5,246 bases of DNA from Candidatus Competibacteraceae bacterium. Lineage in GTDB: Bacteria; Pseudomonadota; Gammaproteobacteria; Competibacterales; Competibacteraceae. Below the pieces are notes generated by a model that worked only from the letters and a program-made list of their open reading frames with translations, made no database searches and was not told where the DNA came from. The DNA is taken from NCBI GenBank assembly GCA_003527885.1, contig DPWB01000045.1, positions 1 to 5,246 of the forward strand. Direction: 5' to 3'. A program made the position numbers and the translations under genes. Each line of letters opens with the position of its first letter. Within the stretch, counting starts at the first letter, position 1. Of this stretch, positions 1 to 4,803 are shown piece by piece.

Positions 1-150
1 TTCCTTGAGGTGGGCGCGGCTGGCCCGCAGGCTTTTGACCTCCCAGCCCTGCAGGGCCAAGCCCGCCTCGTAGTGCTCTTCAATGAAATACTCGTGGTAG
101 GCCTTCTTGTTGCCGGCGATCTGCTGGCTGGTCGTTGCTTTCTTGCTCAT
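1..150 (-). CDS. smpB: SsrA-binding protein SmpB, N-terminal 50 residues (partial)
   Basis: SmpB binds tmRNA (SsrA) and brings it to stalled ribosomes for trans-translation in the cytoplasm. Only the first 50 codons are present; the frame stays open to the window edge, so the remaining two thirds of a roughly 155-165 residue protein lie to the left. The visible part has the family's N-terminal beta-barrel signature: [12 protein letters not shown] at residues 14-25, then [16 protein letters not shown] at 28-43, nearly identical to enterobacterial SmpB. The ATG at 150-148 gives the usual short Lys/Ser/Thr-rich lead-in. No strong Shine-Dalgarno sequence precedes it. It is divergent from ratA across a 132 bp gap. 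In E. coli the tmRNA gene ssrA follows smpB, so ssrA may lie just outside the window; this is inference. Identity is secure. Confidence 0.96.
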   Translation of the reverse strand, partial: MSKKATTSQQIAGNKKAYHEYFIEEHYEAGLALQGWEVKSLRASRAHLKE

Positions 151-282
151 GGTCGGATCTTAATGGGAGGTCGAATGCGGGCGGCTGGGCGGGCAACGCT
201 TGAGGATGGACGCCGATTCAACCAAACTTGCCCCGCTGAAGTCCAATAACAATACCGATAACGCCGTAATGGAGAACGAGTC
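151..282. other. Divergent intergenic region smpB / ratA
   Basis: This 132 bp gap must carry the leaders, and probably the promoters, of both smpB (leftward) and ratA (rightward). The ratA-proximal part (about 241-262) is an AT-rich island in GC-rich surroundings and contains GATAAC at 257-262, a possible -10 with 4 of 6 consensus matches, but no convincing -35 at proper spacing. TTGCCC at 228-233 and TTGAGG at 200-205 are weak -35 look-alikes. No clear palindrome, terminator or RNA gene is seen. Promoter positions are left open. Confidence 0.5.
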
Positions 283-285
283 GTG
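271..285 (+). promoter_or_regulatory. ribosome binding site deciding the GTG start of ratA
   Basis: GGAG at 271-274 lies 8 nt before the GTG at 283-285. An in-frame stop (TAA, 259-261) sits upstream and the first in-frame ATG is codon 17, inside the conserved START domain. GTG is therefore the only plausible start. Confidence 0.75.
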
Positions 286-720
286 GCGACCGTCAACAAG
301 AGCGCCCTAGTGCTGTATTCGGCGGCTGAAATGTACGGGTTGGTCGAAAACATCGAAGCGTATCCACAATTTTTGCCCTGGTGCCGGTCCGCCCACATCC
401 TGAGCCGCGGCGCGGACGAAGTGCGGGCGACCATCGAAATGGCCAAGAGCGGCGTGCACAAGTCCTTTACCACCTGCAACCGGATGCAGCCCAACAAAAT
501 GATCGATATCCGGCTGTTGGAAGGCCCTTTCAAACGCTTGCAAGGCTATTGGCGCTTCGAGCCGCTGCGCGCCGACGCCTCCAAGGTGTCGCTCGACATG
601 GAGTTCGAGTTTGCCAATACCTTGCTGCGAGTGGCGGTCGAGCCGGTCTTCAAACAAATCGCCAACTCGTTGGTGGACGCGTTCTGCAAGCGCGCGGTGG
701 ACCTCTATGGCCAGCGCTGA
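283..720 (+). CDS. ratA: RatA family START/SRPBCC-domain protein (YfjG; COQ10-like)
   Basis: This 145-residue protein is essentially one START-like (SRPBCC, polyketide-cyclase/COQ10-type) lipid-binding fold. Family hallmarks are NKSALVLYSAAEMYGLVENI at residues 5-24, YPQFLPWC at 27-34, the GPFKRLQGYWRFEPL stretch near the middle, and the C-terminal helix with VEPVFKQIANSLVDAFCKRA. E. coli RatA has been reported to bind 50S subunits and block subunit association, and was named as a toxin. Eukaryotic COQ10 homologues bind ubiquinone, and the toxin role is not firmly settled for the whole family. Translation starts at GTG with a good ribosome binding site. The last 14 bases overlap the start of rnfH in another frame, so the two are probably co-transcribed and translationally coupled. 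Family assignment is firm; the physiological role in this organism is not. Confidence 0.94.
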   Translation: MATVNKSALVLYSAAEMYGLVENIEAYPQFLPWCRSAHILSRGADEVRATIEMAKSGVHKSFTTCNRMQPNKMIDIRLLEGPFKRLQGYWRFEPLRADASKVSLDMEFEFANTLLRVAVEPVFKQIANSLVDAFCKRAVDLYGQR

Positions 721-1051
721 TCCCGAACCCTCCACCATCCAAGTCGAGATCGCCTATGCTCGCCCTGACGAACAGGCGATCCTCACGGTCGAGGTACCCG
801 CGGGCGCGACGCTGGAACAAGCGATCCTCGAATCCCATATTTTGGAACGATTTCCAGAAATTCAACTCCCAACCGCCAAGGTCGGGGTATTCGGCAAGCT
901 GAGCAAGCTGTCGGCCGCCGTGCGTCCCGGCGACCGGGTCGAAATCTACCGGCCCTTGCTGGCCGACCCCAAGGAGGTGCGCAAGAAGCGCGCCGCCGAG
1001 GGCAAGCGGACGCGCAAGGGCGGCGGCGACGCGGAAGTGGAACCCGCTTAA
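707..1051 (+). CDS. rnfH: RnfH family ubiquitin-fold protein (RatB)
   Basis: This is a 114-residue protein of the RnfH/RatB (UPF0125) family, which has a beta-grasp, ubiquitin-like fold. The domain runs from IQVEIAYARPDEQ (residues 11-23) through EQAILESHIL to the diagnostic GDRVEIYRPLLADPKEVRKK at 75-94. The tail is very basic (about 92-104) and then turns acidic; it extends somewhat beyond the usual roughly 95-105 residues. The frame is open further upstream, but the ATG at 707-709 puts the family N-terminus in place and has a purine-rich GGTGGA at 696-701. RnfH is named for its link with rnf electron-transport operons in some species and RatB for its pairing with ratA. Biochemical function is poorly established. 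Its TAA stop (1049-1051) overlaps the stop of the opposing bamE gene. Confidence 0.92.
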   Translation: MASADPEPSTIQVEIAYARPDEQAILTVEVPAGATLEQAILESHILERFPEIQLPTAKVGVFGKLSKLSAAVRPGDRVEIYRPLLADPKEVRKKRAAEGKRTRKGGGDAEVEPA

Positions 1052-1377
1052 TTTTTCGCCCCGCCCTCGACTCTATCGAGCGTCTCGCCGCTGAAGAACA
1101 AAGTGATACGGCGCTGTTCGCTGATTTTGGCGCCCTTGCCGTATTGGTAGTAATAGTCCCAACGGTTTTGATGGAAAGGGTCGTTGACCAAAGGGGTGCC
1201 CAGAACGCGCTGCACCTGCTGTTTGGTCATGCCGGGACTCAATTGGGCGACGGCCGCCTGATCGATATAGTTGCCTTGGCGGACCGGGACGGTGTAGAAG
1301 CTGGGGAGGTACGAACGGCAGCCGGTCGCCAGAGCCAGCAGCAGAAGGCCGGCGGCGCGTAAAAGTGAATGAGGCAT
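1048..1377 (-). CDS. bamE: Outer membrane assembly lipoprotein BamE (SmpA/OmlA)
   Basis: BamE is the small lipoprotein of the beta-barrel assembly machine that supports BamA/BamD in folding outer-membrane proteins on the periplasmic face. The 109-residue product starts with a lipoprotein signal peptide: MPHSLLR, a hydrophobic core LLLLALATG, and lipidated Cys20. Residue +2 after Cys is Arg, not Asp, consistent with outer-membrane sorting. The mature part has the SmpA/OmlA signature: QGNYI at 34-38, PGMTKQQVQRVLGTPLVNDP at 48-67, then F, H, Q and NRWDYYY. I chose the ATG at 1377-1375 over an in-frame TTG three codons upstream (1386), because the ATG gives a standard signal peptide and the TTG has no well-spaced ribosome binding site. 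It is convergent with rnfH and divergent from fur, matching omlA-fur in pseudomonads. Confidence 0.95.
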   Translation of the reverse strand: MPHSLLRAAGLLLLALATGCRSYLPSFYTVPVRQGNYIDQAAVAQLSPGMTKQQVQRVLGTPLVNDPFHQNRWDYYYQYGKGAKISEQRRITLFFSGETLDRVEGGAKN

Positions 1378-1390
1378 GGAAGACAAGGTC

Positions 1391-1439
1391 CGGGTTGCGA
1401 TGTTGACTGAGCCACATCATAGCGTACAACGGCAACCCG
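1391..1439. repeat. 8-bp inverted repeat bracketing the bamE/fur promoters
   Basis: CGGGTTGC at 1391-1398 is repeated in perfect inverse as GCAACCCG at 1432-1439, with 33 bp between the arms. The intervening segment holds the candidate -10 elements of both divergent genes. It could be a pair of operator half-sites or chance in GC-rich DNA; the arms are too far apart for a compact RNA hairpin. Confidence 0.4.
1403..1430 (+). promoter_or_regulatory. candidate sigma70 promoter of fur
   Basis: TTGACT at 1403-1408 (5 of 6 matches to TTGACA) is followed after 16 bp by TACAAC at 1425-1430 (4 of 6 matches to TATAAT). The predicted start near 1437 would give a leader of about 33 nt before the GTG of fur. 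No 19-bp Fur box (GATAATGATAATCATTATC-like) is seen here or elsewhere in 1378-1469, so direct autoregulation by Fur is not supported by sequence. Confidence 0.5.
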
Positions 1440-1446
1440 CGGGCAA
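1416..1446 (-). promoter_or_regulatory. candidate sigma70 promoter of bamE
   Basis: On the minus strand TATGAT (1421-1416) is a good -10 (5 of 6). The best -35 is TTGCCC (1446-1441) at a long 19 bp spacing, so the promoter is tentative. The -10 lies inside the spacer of the candidate fur promoter, so the two promoters would overlap face to face. Transcription would start near 1409, giving about 32 nt of leader before the bamE ATG. Confidence 0.35.
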
Positions 1447-1457
1447 GCGCAACCCCC

Positions 1458-1472
1458 GGAGAGTTCCACGTG
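1458..1472 (+). promoter_or_regulatory. ribosome binding site deciding the GTG start of fur
   Basis: GGAGAG at 1458-1463 lies 6 nt before GTG 1470-1472. The first in-frame ATG is codon 23, inside the DNA-binding domain, so GTG must be the start. Confidence 0.75.
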
Positions 1473-1937
1473 GGCTCCAAAGAACTCAAGCAGGCAGGGC
1501 TGAAGGTCACGTTGCCGCGCATCAAGATCCTCGACATGTTGCAGCAACAGGACAGCCTACACCTGACCGCCGAAGCGATTTATCGGGCGCTGGTCGATTC
1601 CGGTGAGGAAGTCGGCTTGGCCACGGTATACCGGGTATTGACCCAGTTTGAATCGGCGGGCTTGGTCAGACGCCATCATTTCGAAGGCGGCCATTCGGTG
1701 TTCGAGATCAATCAGGGCGAACACCACGACCACATCCTGTGCCTGGAGTGCGGGCGGCTCGAAGAATTCTGCGACGAGGAAATCGAACGGCGCCAGCGCG
1801 GCATCTGCCAGCGGCTCGGTTTCGAGCTGGCCGAGCATTGCCTGATCCTTTACGGCCACTGCCACCGCGCCGAGTGCCCGCACCGTCCGCCGGAGGGCGA
1901 GGAATACGGTGCGCGCCCGGCGGGCGGAGCACAGTAA
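1470..1937 (+). CDS. fur: Ferric uptake regulator Fur
   Basis: Fur is a homodimeric metal-sensing repressor that binds operators with Fe2+ and controls iron uptake and related genes. The 155-residue protein matches proteobacterial Fur along its length. The N-terminal winged helix includes LKQAGLKVTLPRIKIL (6-21) and the recognition segment GEEVGLATVYRVLTQFESAG (45-64). The dimerization/metal domain follows: HHDH at 85-88, the structural zinc pair C91-x2-C94, and a second pair C131-x4-C136 in GHCHRAEC, equivalent to C133/C138 of E. coli Fur. H31 and E79 are also at expected ligand positions. Extra cysteines occur at 101, 113 and 124. The C-terminus runs a few residues past the usual 135-150 and is Gly/Ala/Pro-rich without His. 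The metal residues favour Fur over Zur, Mur or PerR, as does the omlA-fur-recN neighbourhood. Confidence 0.96.
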   Translation: MGSKELKQAGLKVTLPRIKILDMLQQQDSLHLTAEAIYRALVDSGEEVGLATVYRVLTQFESAGLVRRHHFEGGHSVFEINQGEHHDHILCLECGRLEEFCDEEIERRQRGICQRLGFELAEHCLILYGHCHRAECPHRPPEGEEYGARPAGGAQ

Positions 1938-1961
1938 GGTCGGGCGACTGCTCTCCGTTGG

Positions 1962-1984
1962 GGTCGGCCGGGTCGCGGCCGATC
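1962..1984. repeat. GC-rich hairpin in fur/recN gap, no T-tract
   Basis: GGTCGGCC (1962-1969) pairs with GGCCGATC (1977-1984), including one G-T wobble, around a 7 nt loop. No run of T follows on either strand, so it is not a standard intrinsic terminator. It could serve as a 3' stabilising stem for the fur transcript or be incidental. Confidence 0.35.
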
Positions 1985-1996
1985 GGGATGTCGTAC

Positions 1997-2022
1997 CGAC
2001 AGCGGTGGGCTGTCGTTTCGAT
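1997..2022 (+). terminator. candidate weak intrinsic terminator after fur
   Basis: CGACAGC (1997-2003) and GCTGTCG (2009-2015) form a perfect 7-bp GC-rich stem with a GGTGG loop, followed by TTTCGATT. The T-run is short, so efficiency is doubtful. The left arm can instead pair with TGTCG at 1989-1993 around a 3 nt loop, a competing small hairpin. The site is 60 nt past the fur stop and inside the convergent fur/recN gap. Read from the recN side the stem is identical but has no T-tract. Confidence 0.4.
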
Positions 2023-2047
2023 TCAGCTCCCGCGTGAATGGGTTCGC

Positions 2048-3730
2048 TCAGTTTTCATCCCGCGTCGGTGCATCCGCCTTTTCCACCATCTCCCTGGCGT
2101 GGGCCAGCGTGTTGGCGGTCAGTTCCAGCCCGCCCAGCATCCGGGCGACCTCGGTCACCCGTTGTTCCGAATTCAGGGGGAAAACTTGGGTGTGGGTGCT
2201 TTCGCCGTCGCTCTGTTTTTCCACCTTGAATTGCTGGTGCGCCTGGGCGGCGACTTGCGGTAGATGGGTGACGCAAAACACTTGGCGGTTGGCGCCGAGG
2301 GCCCGCAACTGTCGGCCGACCACTTCCGCCACGCCGCCGCCGATGCCGCTGTCCACCTCGTCGAAGATCAGCGTGGGAATGCGCGCGGCGCGGGCGGCGA
2401 TGACCTGAACCGCCAAGCTGATGCGCGACAGTTCGCCGCCGGAAGCGACCTTGGCGAGCGGTCTTGGCGGTTGGCCGGGGTTGGCGCTGACCTGAAATTC
2501 CACGGTTTCCAAGCCGCCCGGCGCGGGTTTGTCCAGCCGCTCCAACACGACGGCGAAGCGCCCGCCCGGCATTCCCAGCCCCGCCAGCGCCTCGGAGATC
2601 CGTCCGCCCAGCGCCCGCGCCGCCGTGGCCCGGCGTTCGCTCAATTGCCCGGCCCGGCCGCGATACTCGTCTCGGGCTTCTCCCAACGCCTGTTGCAAGC
2701 TTTCCAGCCGGGTCTCGCTGTGTTCGAGCGCGTCTAGTTCCGTTTCGAACCGGGCGCGTAAGGCCGGCAGTTCCTCGGTCGCGACCCGATGTTTGCGGGC
2801 GAGCTGGTGGGCGGCGGTCATGCGCTGCTCGACTTTGGCCAGATGGCCGGGATCGAGATCGAGTCCCCCCACATAGCCGCGCAGCTCCGCGCCCGCTTCC
2901 TGGATTTGAATCAGCGCCGCTTCCAGCAACTCGCTGACCGGACCGAGCCGGCCGTCCAGGCGATTGAGTGCCTCCAGCTCGCGCAAGCTTTCGGTGAGGC
3001 GGTCGCTGACGGCGCCGTCATCACTGTCGGTCAGCCGTCCCAGTAGCCGCTGGCCGGTTTCCAGCAGCTCGCTGGCGTTGGCCAGCCGCCGCTGCTCGGA
3101 TTCGAGTTCGGCGATTTCGCCCCCGGTCAAATTCAAGGCCGCCAGTTCGCGCAGATGGTAGCGCAGGATGTCGAGCCGGGCGTCGCGTTCGCTGCTGGCT
3201 TGCCGCAGCTCGCGCAGTTCCTGGCGCAGGCCGTTCCACCGGCGGTAAGCCTGTTCCACCTCGACGGCCAAGGGCTGGGTGCCGGCGTAATCGTCGAGCA
3301 GTTGCCGTTGCGCTTCGCGCCGTAGCAGCGATTGGTGTTCGTGCTGGCCGTGGATGTCCACCAGCAGTTCACCCAGCTCGCGCATCGCCTGGGTCGGTTG
3401 GGGGACACCGTTGATGTAGGTGCGCGAGCGGCCGTTGCGGGCGATGACCCGGCGCATGTGACATTCCTCACCGTCGAGGTCGCGCTCGGAAAGCCAGGCG
3501 CGCGCGGCCGGCAGGGCGCCGAGATCGAACACCGCGCTGATGTCGGTCCGTTCCGCGCCGTGGCGGATGGTGCCACCGTCGGCCCGGTCGCCCAGCAACA
3601 GGCCGATGGCATCGACCAGGATCGATTTGCCGGCCCCGGTTTCTCCGGTCACGGCGGTCATGCCGCCGGCCAGCTCCAGTTCCAGCGCTTCGACGATAGC
3701 GAAGTCGCGGATACGCAATTGGGTCAGCAT
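2048..3730 (-). CDS. recN: DNA repair protein RecN (SMC-like ATPase)
   Basis: RecN is a cytoplasmic, nucleoid-acting SMC-like ATPase needed for recombinational repair of double-strand breaks. At 560 residues it matches E. coli RecN (553) and is complete. The N-terminal half-ATPase has Walker A GETGAGKS at 29-36 and the Q-loop region DIHGQHEHQSL at 125-135. A Leu/Glu/Arg-rich coiled-coil region spans about 155-375, short compared with true SMC proteins as expected for RecN. The C-terminal half-ATPase has signature SGGELSR at 430-436, Walker B LIFDEVDSGIGG at 454-465 and the H-loop VTHLPQVAAQA with His489. The ATG at 3730-3728 fits the family N-terminus, though its ribosome binding site is weak. 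It begins 10 bp after the nadK stop, suggesting co-transcription and coupling. I see no LexA box (CTGT-N8-ACAG) in the roughly 150 bp upstream. Confidence 0.97.
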   Translation of the reverse strand: MLTQLRIRDFAIVEALELELAGGMTAVTGETGAGKSILVDAIGLLLGDRADGGTIRHGAERTDISAVFDLGALPAARAWLSERDLDGEECHMRRVIARNGRSRTYINGVPQPTQAMRELGELLVDIHGQHEHQSLLRREAQRQLLDDYAGTQPLAVEVEQAYRRWNGLRQELRELRQASSERDARLDILRYHLRELAALNLTGGEIAELESEQRRLANASELLETGQRLLGRLTDSDDGAVSDRLTESLRELEALNRLDGRLGPVSELLEAALIQIQEAGAELRGYVGGLDLDPGHLAKVEQRMTAAHQLARKHRVATEELPALRARFETELDALEHSETRLESLQQALGEARDEYRGRAGQLSERRATAARALGGRISEALAGLGMPGGRFAVVLERLDKPAPGGLETVEFQVSANPGQPPRPLAKVASGGELSRISLAVQVIAARAARIPTLIFDEVDSGIGGGVAEVVGRQLRALGANRQVFCVTHLPQVAAQAHQQFKVEKQSDGESTHTQVFPLNSEQRVTEVARMLGGLELTANTLAHAREMVEKADAPTRDEN

Positions 3731-3740
3731 GGCCGGCCGT

Positions 3741-4640
3741 TCAAGTCGACGAGGACGCTTCCGGGCTGAGGCCCCAGCGCAGCTTGACCCGCAGCAGCTC
3801 GAAGTGGTCGTGGCCGACCGGATGGATCAGTCGGACCTTGCGGTCTTTTTTACGGATCACGATGCGGTCGCCCGATTCGATGGCCAGGCTGACCTGGCCA
3901 TCGCAGGTGATTTGGGTTTGGGTGGTGTTGGCGGAATTCAACACCACTTCGATGACGCTGTCCGCCTTGACCACGATCGGGCGGTGCGTGAGGGTGTGGG
4001 GGCAGATCGGCACCACCACCACCGCTTCCAGCGCCGGATGGATGATCGGTCCGCCGCTGGCCAAGGCGTAGGCGGTGGAGCCGGTCGGCGTGGAGATGAT
4101 CAGGCCATCGGCCCGGTACGCATTGAGGAAGCGGCCGTCGAGAAAGGCGTCCACCTCGATCATGCGGGCGACTTCGCGCTTGTGGATCACCACGTCGTTG
4201 AGCGCGTCGGTTTCGCTCGCCACATGGCCCTCGTGAATCACCTGCGCGTGCAGCAGCGAGCGGCGGGCTTCGCGAAACTGTCCGGCCAGAACTTGATCCA
4301 AACTGTGGGGAATTTCGCTGGGGGAGACATCGGCCAAAAAACCCAGGCGGCCGAGGTTGATCCCCAAAATCGGCACTTCGTAATCAACCAGCGAGCGGGC
4401 GGCGTTGAGGATGGTGCCGTCGCCGCCCATGACGATCGCCAGATCGCAGCGTTCTCCGATCGTGGCGCGACTGGCGGCTTCCAGACCGTTGTCGGGAATC
4501 AGTCGCGCCGAGCTTTCGTCGAGCAAGACCCGCAACTGGCGCTGGCGCAGGTGAGCCGCGATCTGGTTGAGCGTGTGGGCGACGTTGGGATCGCCGAATT
4601 TGCCGATCAGTCCGATAGTGTGAAAAACCGAGCTGGACAT
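3741..4640 (-). CDS. nadK: NAD kinase (ATP-dependent NADP synthesis)
   Basis: NadK phosphorylates NAD+ to NADP+ in the cytoplasm, the only de novo NADP route in most bacteria. The 299-residue product is close to E. coli NadK (292). It starts with the Rossmann-like strand HTIGLIGKFGDPNV (7-20), has the catalytic GGDGT motif at 72-76 with Asp74, then GINLGRLGFLADVSP at 93-107. The NE/D motif is ALND at 146-149 (Asp where E. coli has Glu). The glycine/threonine-rich DGLIISTPTGSTAYALASGG at 178-197 and the HPAL...PICPHTLTHRP segment at 201-221 complete the signature. The frame is open 47 codons further upstream to a TTG at 4781, but that extension is not family-like and would run through the hrcA control region, so I use the ATG at 4640-4638. 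It leads the probable nadK-recN transcript and diverges from hrcA. Confidence 0.97.
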   Translation of the reverse strand: MSSSVFHTIGLIGKFGDPNVAHTLNQIAAHLRQRQLRVLLDESSARLIPDNGLEAASRATIGERCDLAIVMGGDGTILNAARSLVDYEVPILGINLGRLGFLADVSPSEIPHSLDQVLAGQFREARRSLLHAQVIHEGHVASETDALNDVVIHKREVARMIEVDAFLDGRFLNAYRADGLIISTPTGSTAYALASGGPIIHPALEAVVVVPICPHTLTHRPIVVKADSVIEVVLNSANTTQTQITCDGQVSLAIESGDRIVIRKKDRKVRLIHPVGHDHFELLRVKLRWGLSPEASSST

Positions 4641-4693
4641 CGTTCCGTACTGCCTGGTCGGGAAGAGCAACTTATCATTTTCGAGGAAAGCGC

Positions 4694-4735
4694 GCCATGC
4701 GTCTGATAACACGCATAATAACTTGACTCTCCAAA
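4694..4735 (-). promoter_or_regulatory. possible nadK promoter region (weak)
   Basis: On the minus strand the segment contains TTGGAG, a 17 bp spacer and TGTTAT (3 of 6 and 4 of 6 consensus matches), and an overlapping TATTAT that lacks a matching -35. These are the only promoter-like signals seen upstream of nadK. The exact start of transcription cannot be called. Confidence 0.2.
4697..4716. repeat. 6-bp inverted repeat in nadK/hrcA gap
   Basis: ATGCGT (4697-4702) and ACGCAT (4711-4716) are perfect inverse copies separated by 8 bases (CTGATAAC). The dyad lies 57 bp upstream of the nadK start, near the tentative nadK promoter, and has the shape of an operator for a dimeric regulator. It does not match a LexA or Fur box. 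Confidence 0.35.
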
Positions 4736-4751
4736 GAGTAGTTGCTAGGTT
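4723..4751 (+). promoter_or_regulatory. candidate extended -10 sigma70 promoter of hrcA
   Basis: TTGACT at 4723-4728 (5 of 6) is followed after exactly 17 bp by TAGGTT at 4746-4751 (3 of 6), preceded by TGC at 4743-4745, which makes an extended -10 (TGn) and can compensate for the poor hexamer. Predicted start of transcription is near 4758, inside the left arm of the CIRCE operator. No sigma32-type CCCCAT -10 is seen. Confidence 0.55.
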
Positions 4752-4754
4752 CGC

Positions 4755-4781
4755 TTGGCACTCTCCGATCAAGAGTGCCAA
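4755..4781. promoter_or_regulatory. CIRCE operator (HrcA binding site)
   Basis: TTGGCACTC (4755-4763), 9 bases, then GAGTGCCAA (4773-4781) form a perfect inverted repeat with the architecture of CIRCE (TTAGCACTC-N9-GAGTGCTAA). The two departures from consensus, A to G in the left arm and T to C in the right, are symmetric, so the dyad is preserved. The next base pair inward (T4764/A4772) also matches, giving 10-bp arms. It lies just upstream of hrcA and overlaps the predicted transcription start. HrcA bound here would block initiation of its own operon, and the repeat would also form a hairpin at the 5' end of the mRNA. Confidence 0.95.
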
Positions 4782-4784
4782 ACC

Positions 4785-4791
4785 TGAGGAG
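4785..4791 (+). promoter_or_regulatory. ribosome binding site of hrcA
   Basis: TGAGGAG lies 12 nt before the ATG at 4804-4806. The motif is strong and the spacing is longer than ideal. It is immediately downstream of CIRCE, so the operator hairpin in the mRNA would sit 3 nt from it. Confidence 0.6.
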
Positions 4792-4803
4792 AAGCCAGCC
4801 GGT

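Noticed and set aside
10..249. A 79-codon plus-strand open frame over smpB
   Set aside because: It is antisense to a clear SmpB N-terminus and has no ribosome binding site or recognisable domain.
611..706. A 32-residue N-terminal extension of RnfH inside ratA
   Set aside because: The sequence is Ser/Arg/Trp-rich out-of-frame ratA and is absent from the family; the ATG at 707 gives the expected N-terminus.
1939..1948. GTCGGGCGAC palindrome just after the fur stop
   Set aside because: The loop would be only 2 nt and the stem 4 bp, too small for a stable terminator.
2264..3769. Several plus-strand open frames inside recN (for example 2264-2737 and 3332-3769)
   Set aside because: All are shadows of recN, with low-complexity or unrecognisable translations and no ribosome binding site context.
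3540..4706. A 388-codon open frame on the plus strand across the start of recN and all of nadK
   Set aside because: It is antisense to two firmly identified genes, its translation shows no recognisable domain, and long antisense frames are expected in GC-rich genes with G/C at third positions.
4641..4781. A 47-residue N-terminal extension of NadK from a TTG at 4781
   Set aside because: It would place coding sequence over the CIRCE and hrcA promoter, is not seen in the family, and the ATG at 4640 gives the normal length.
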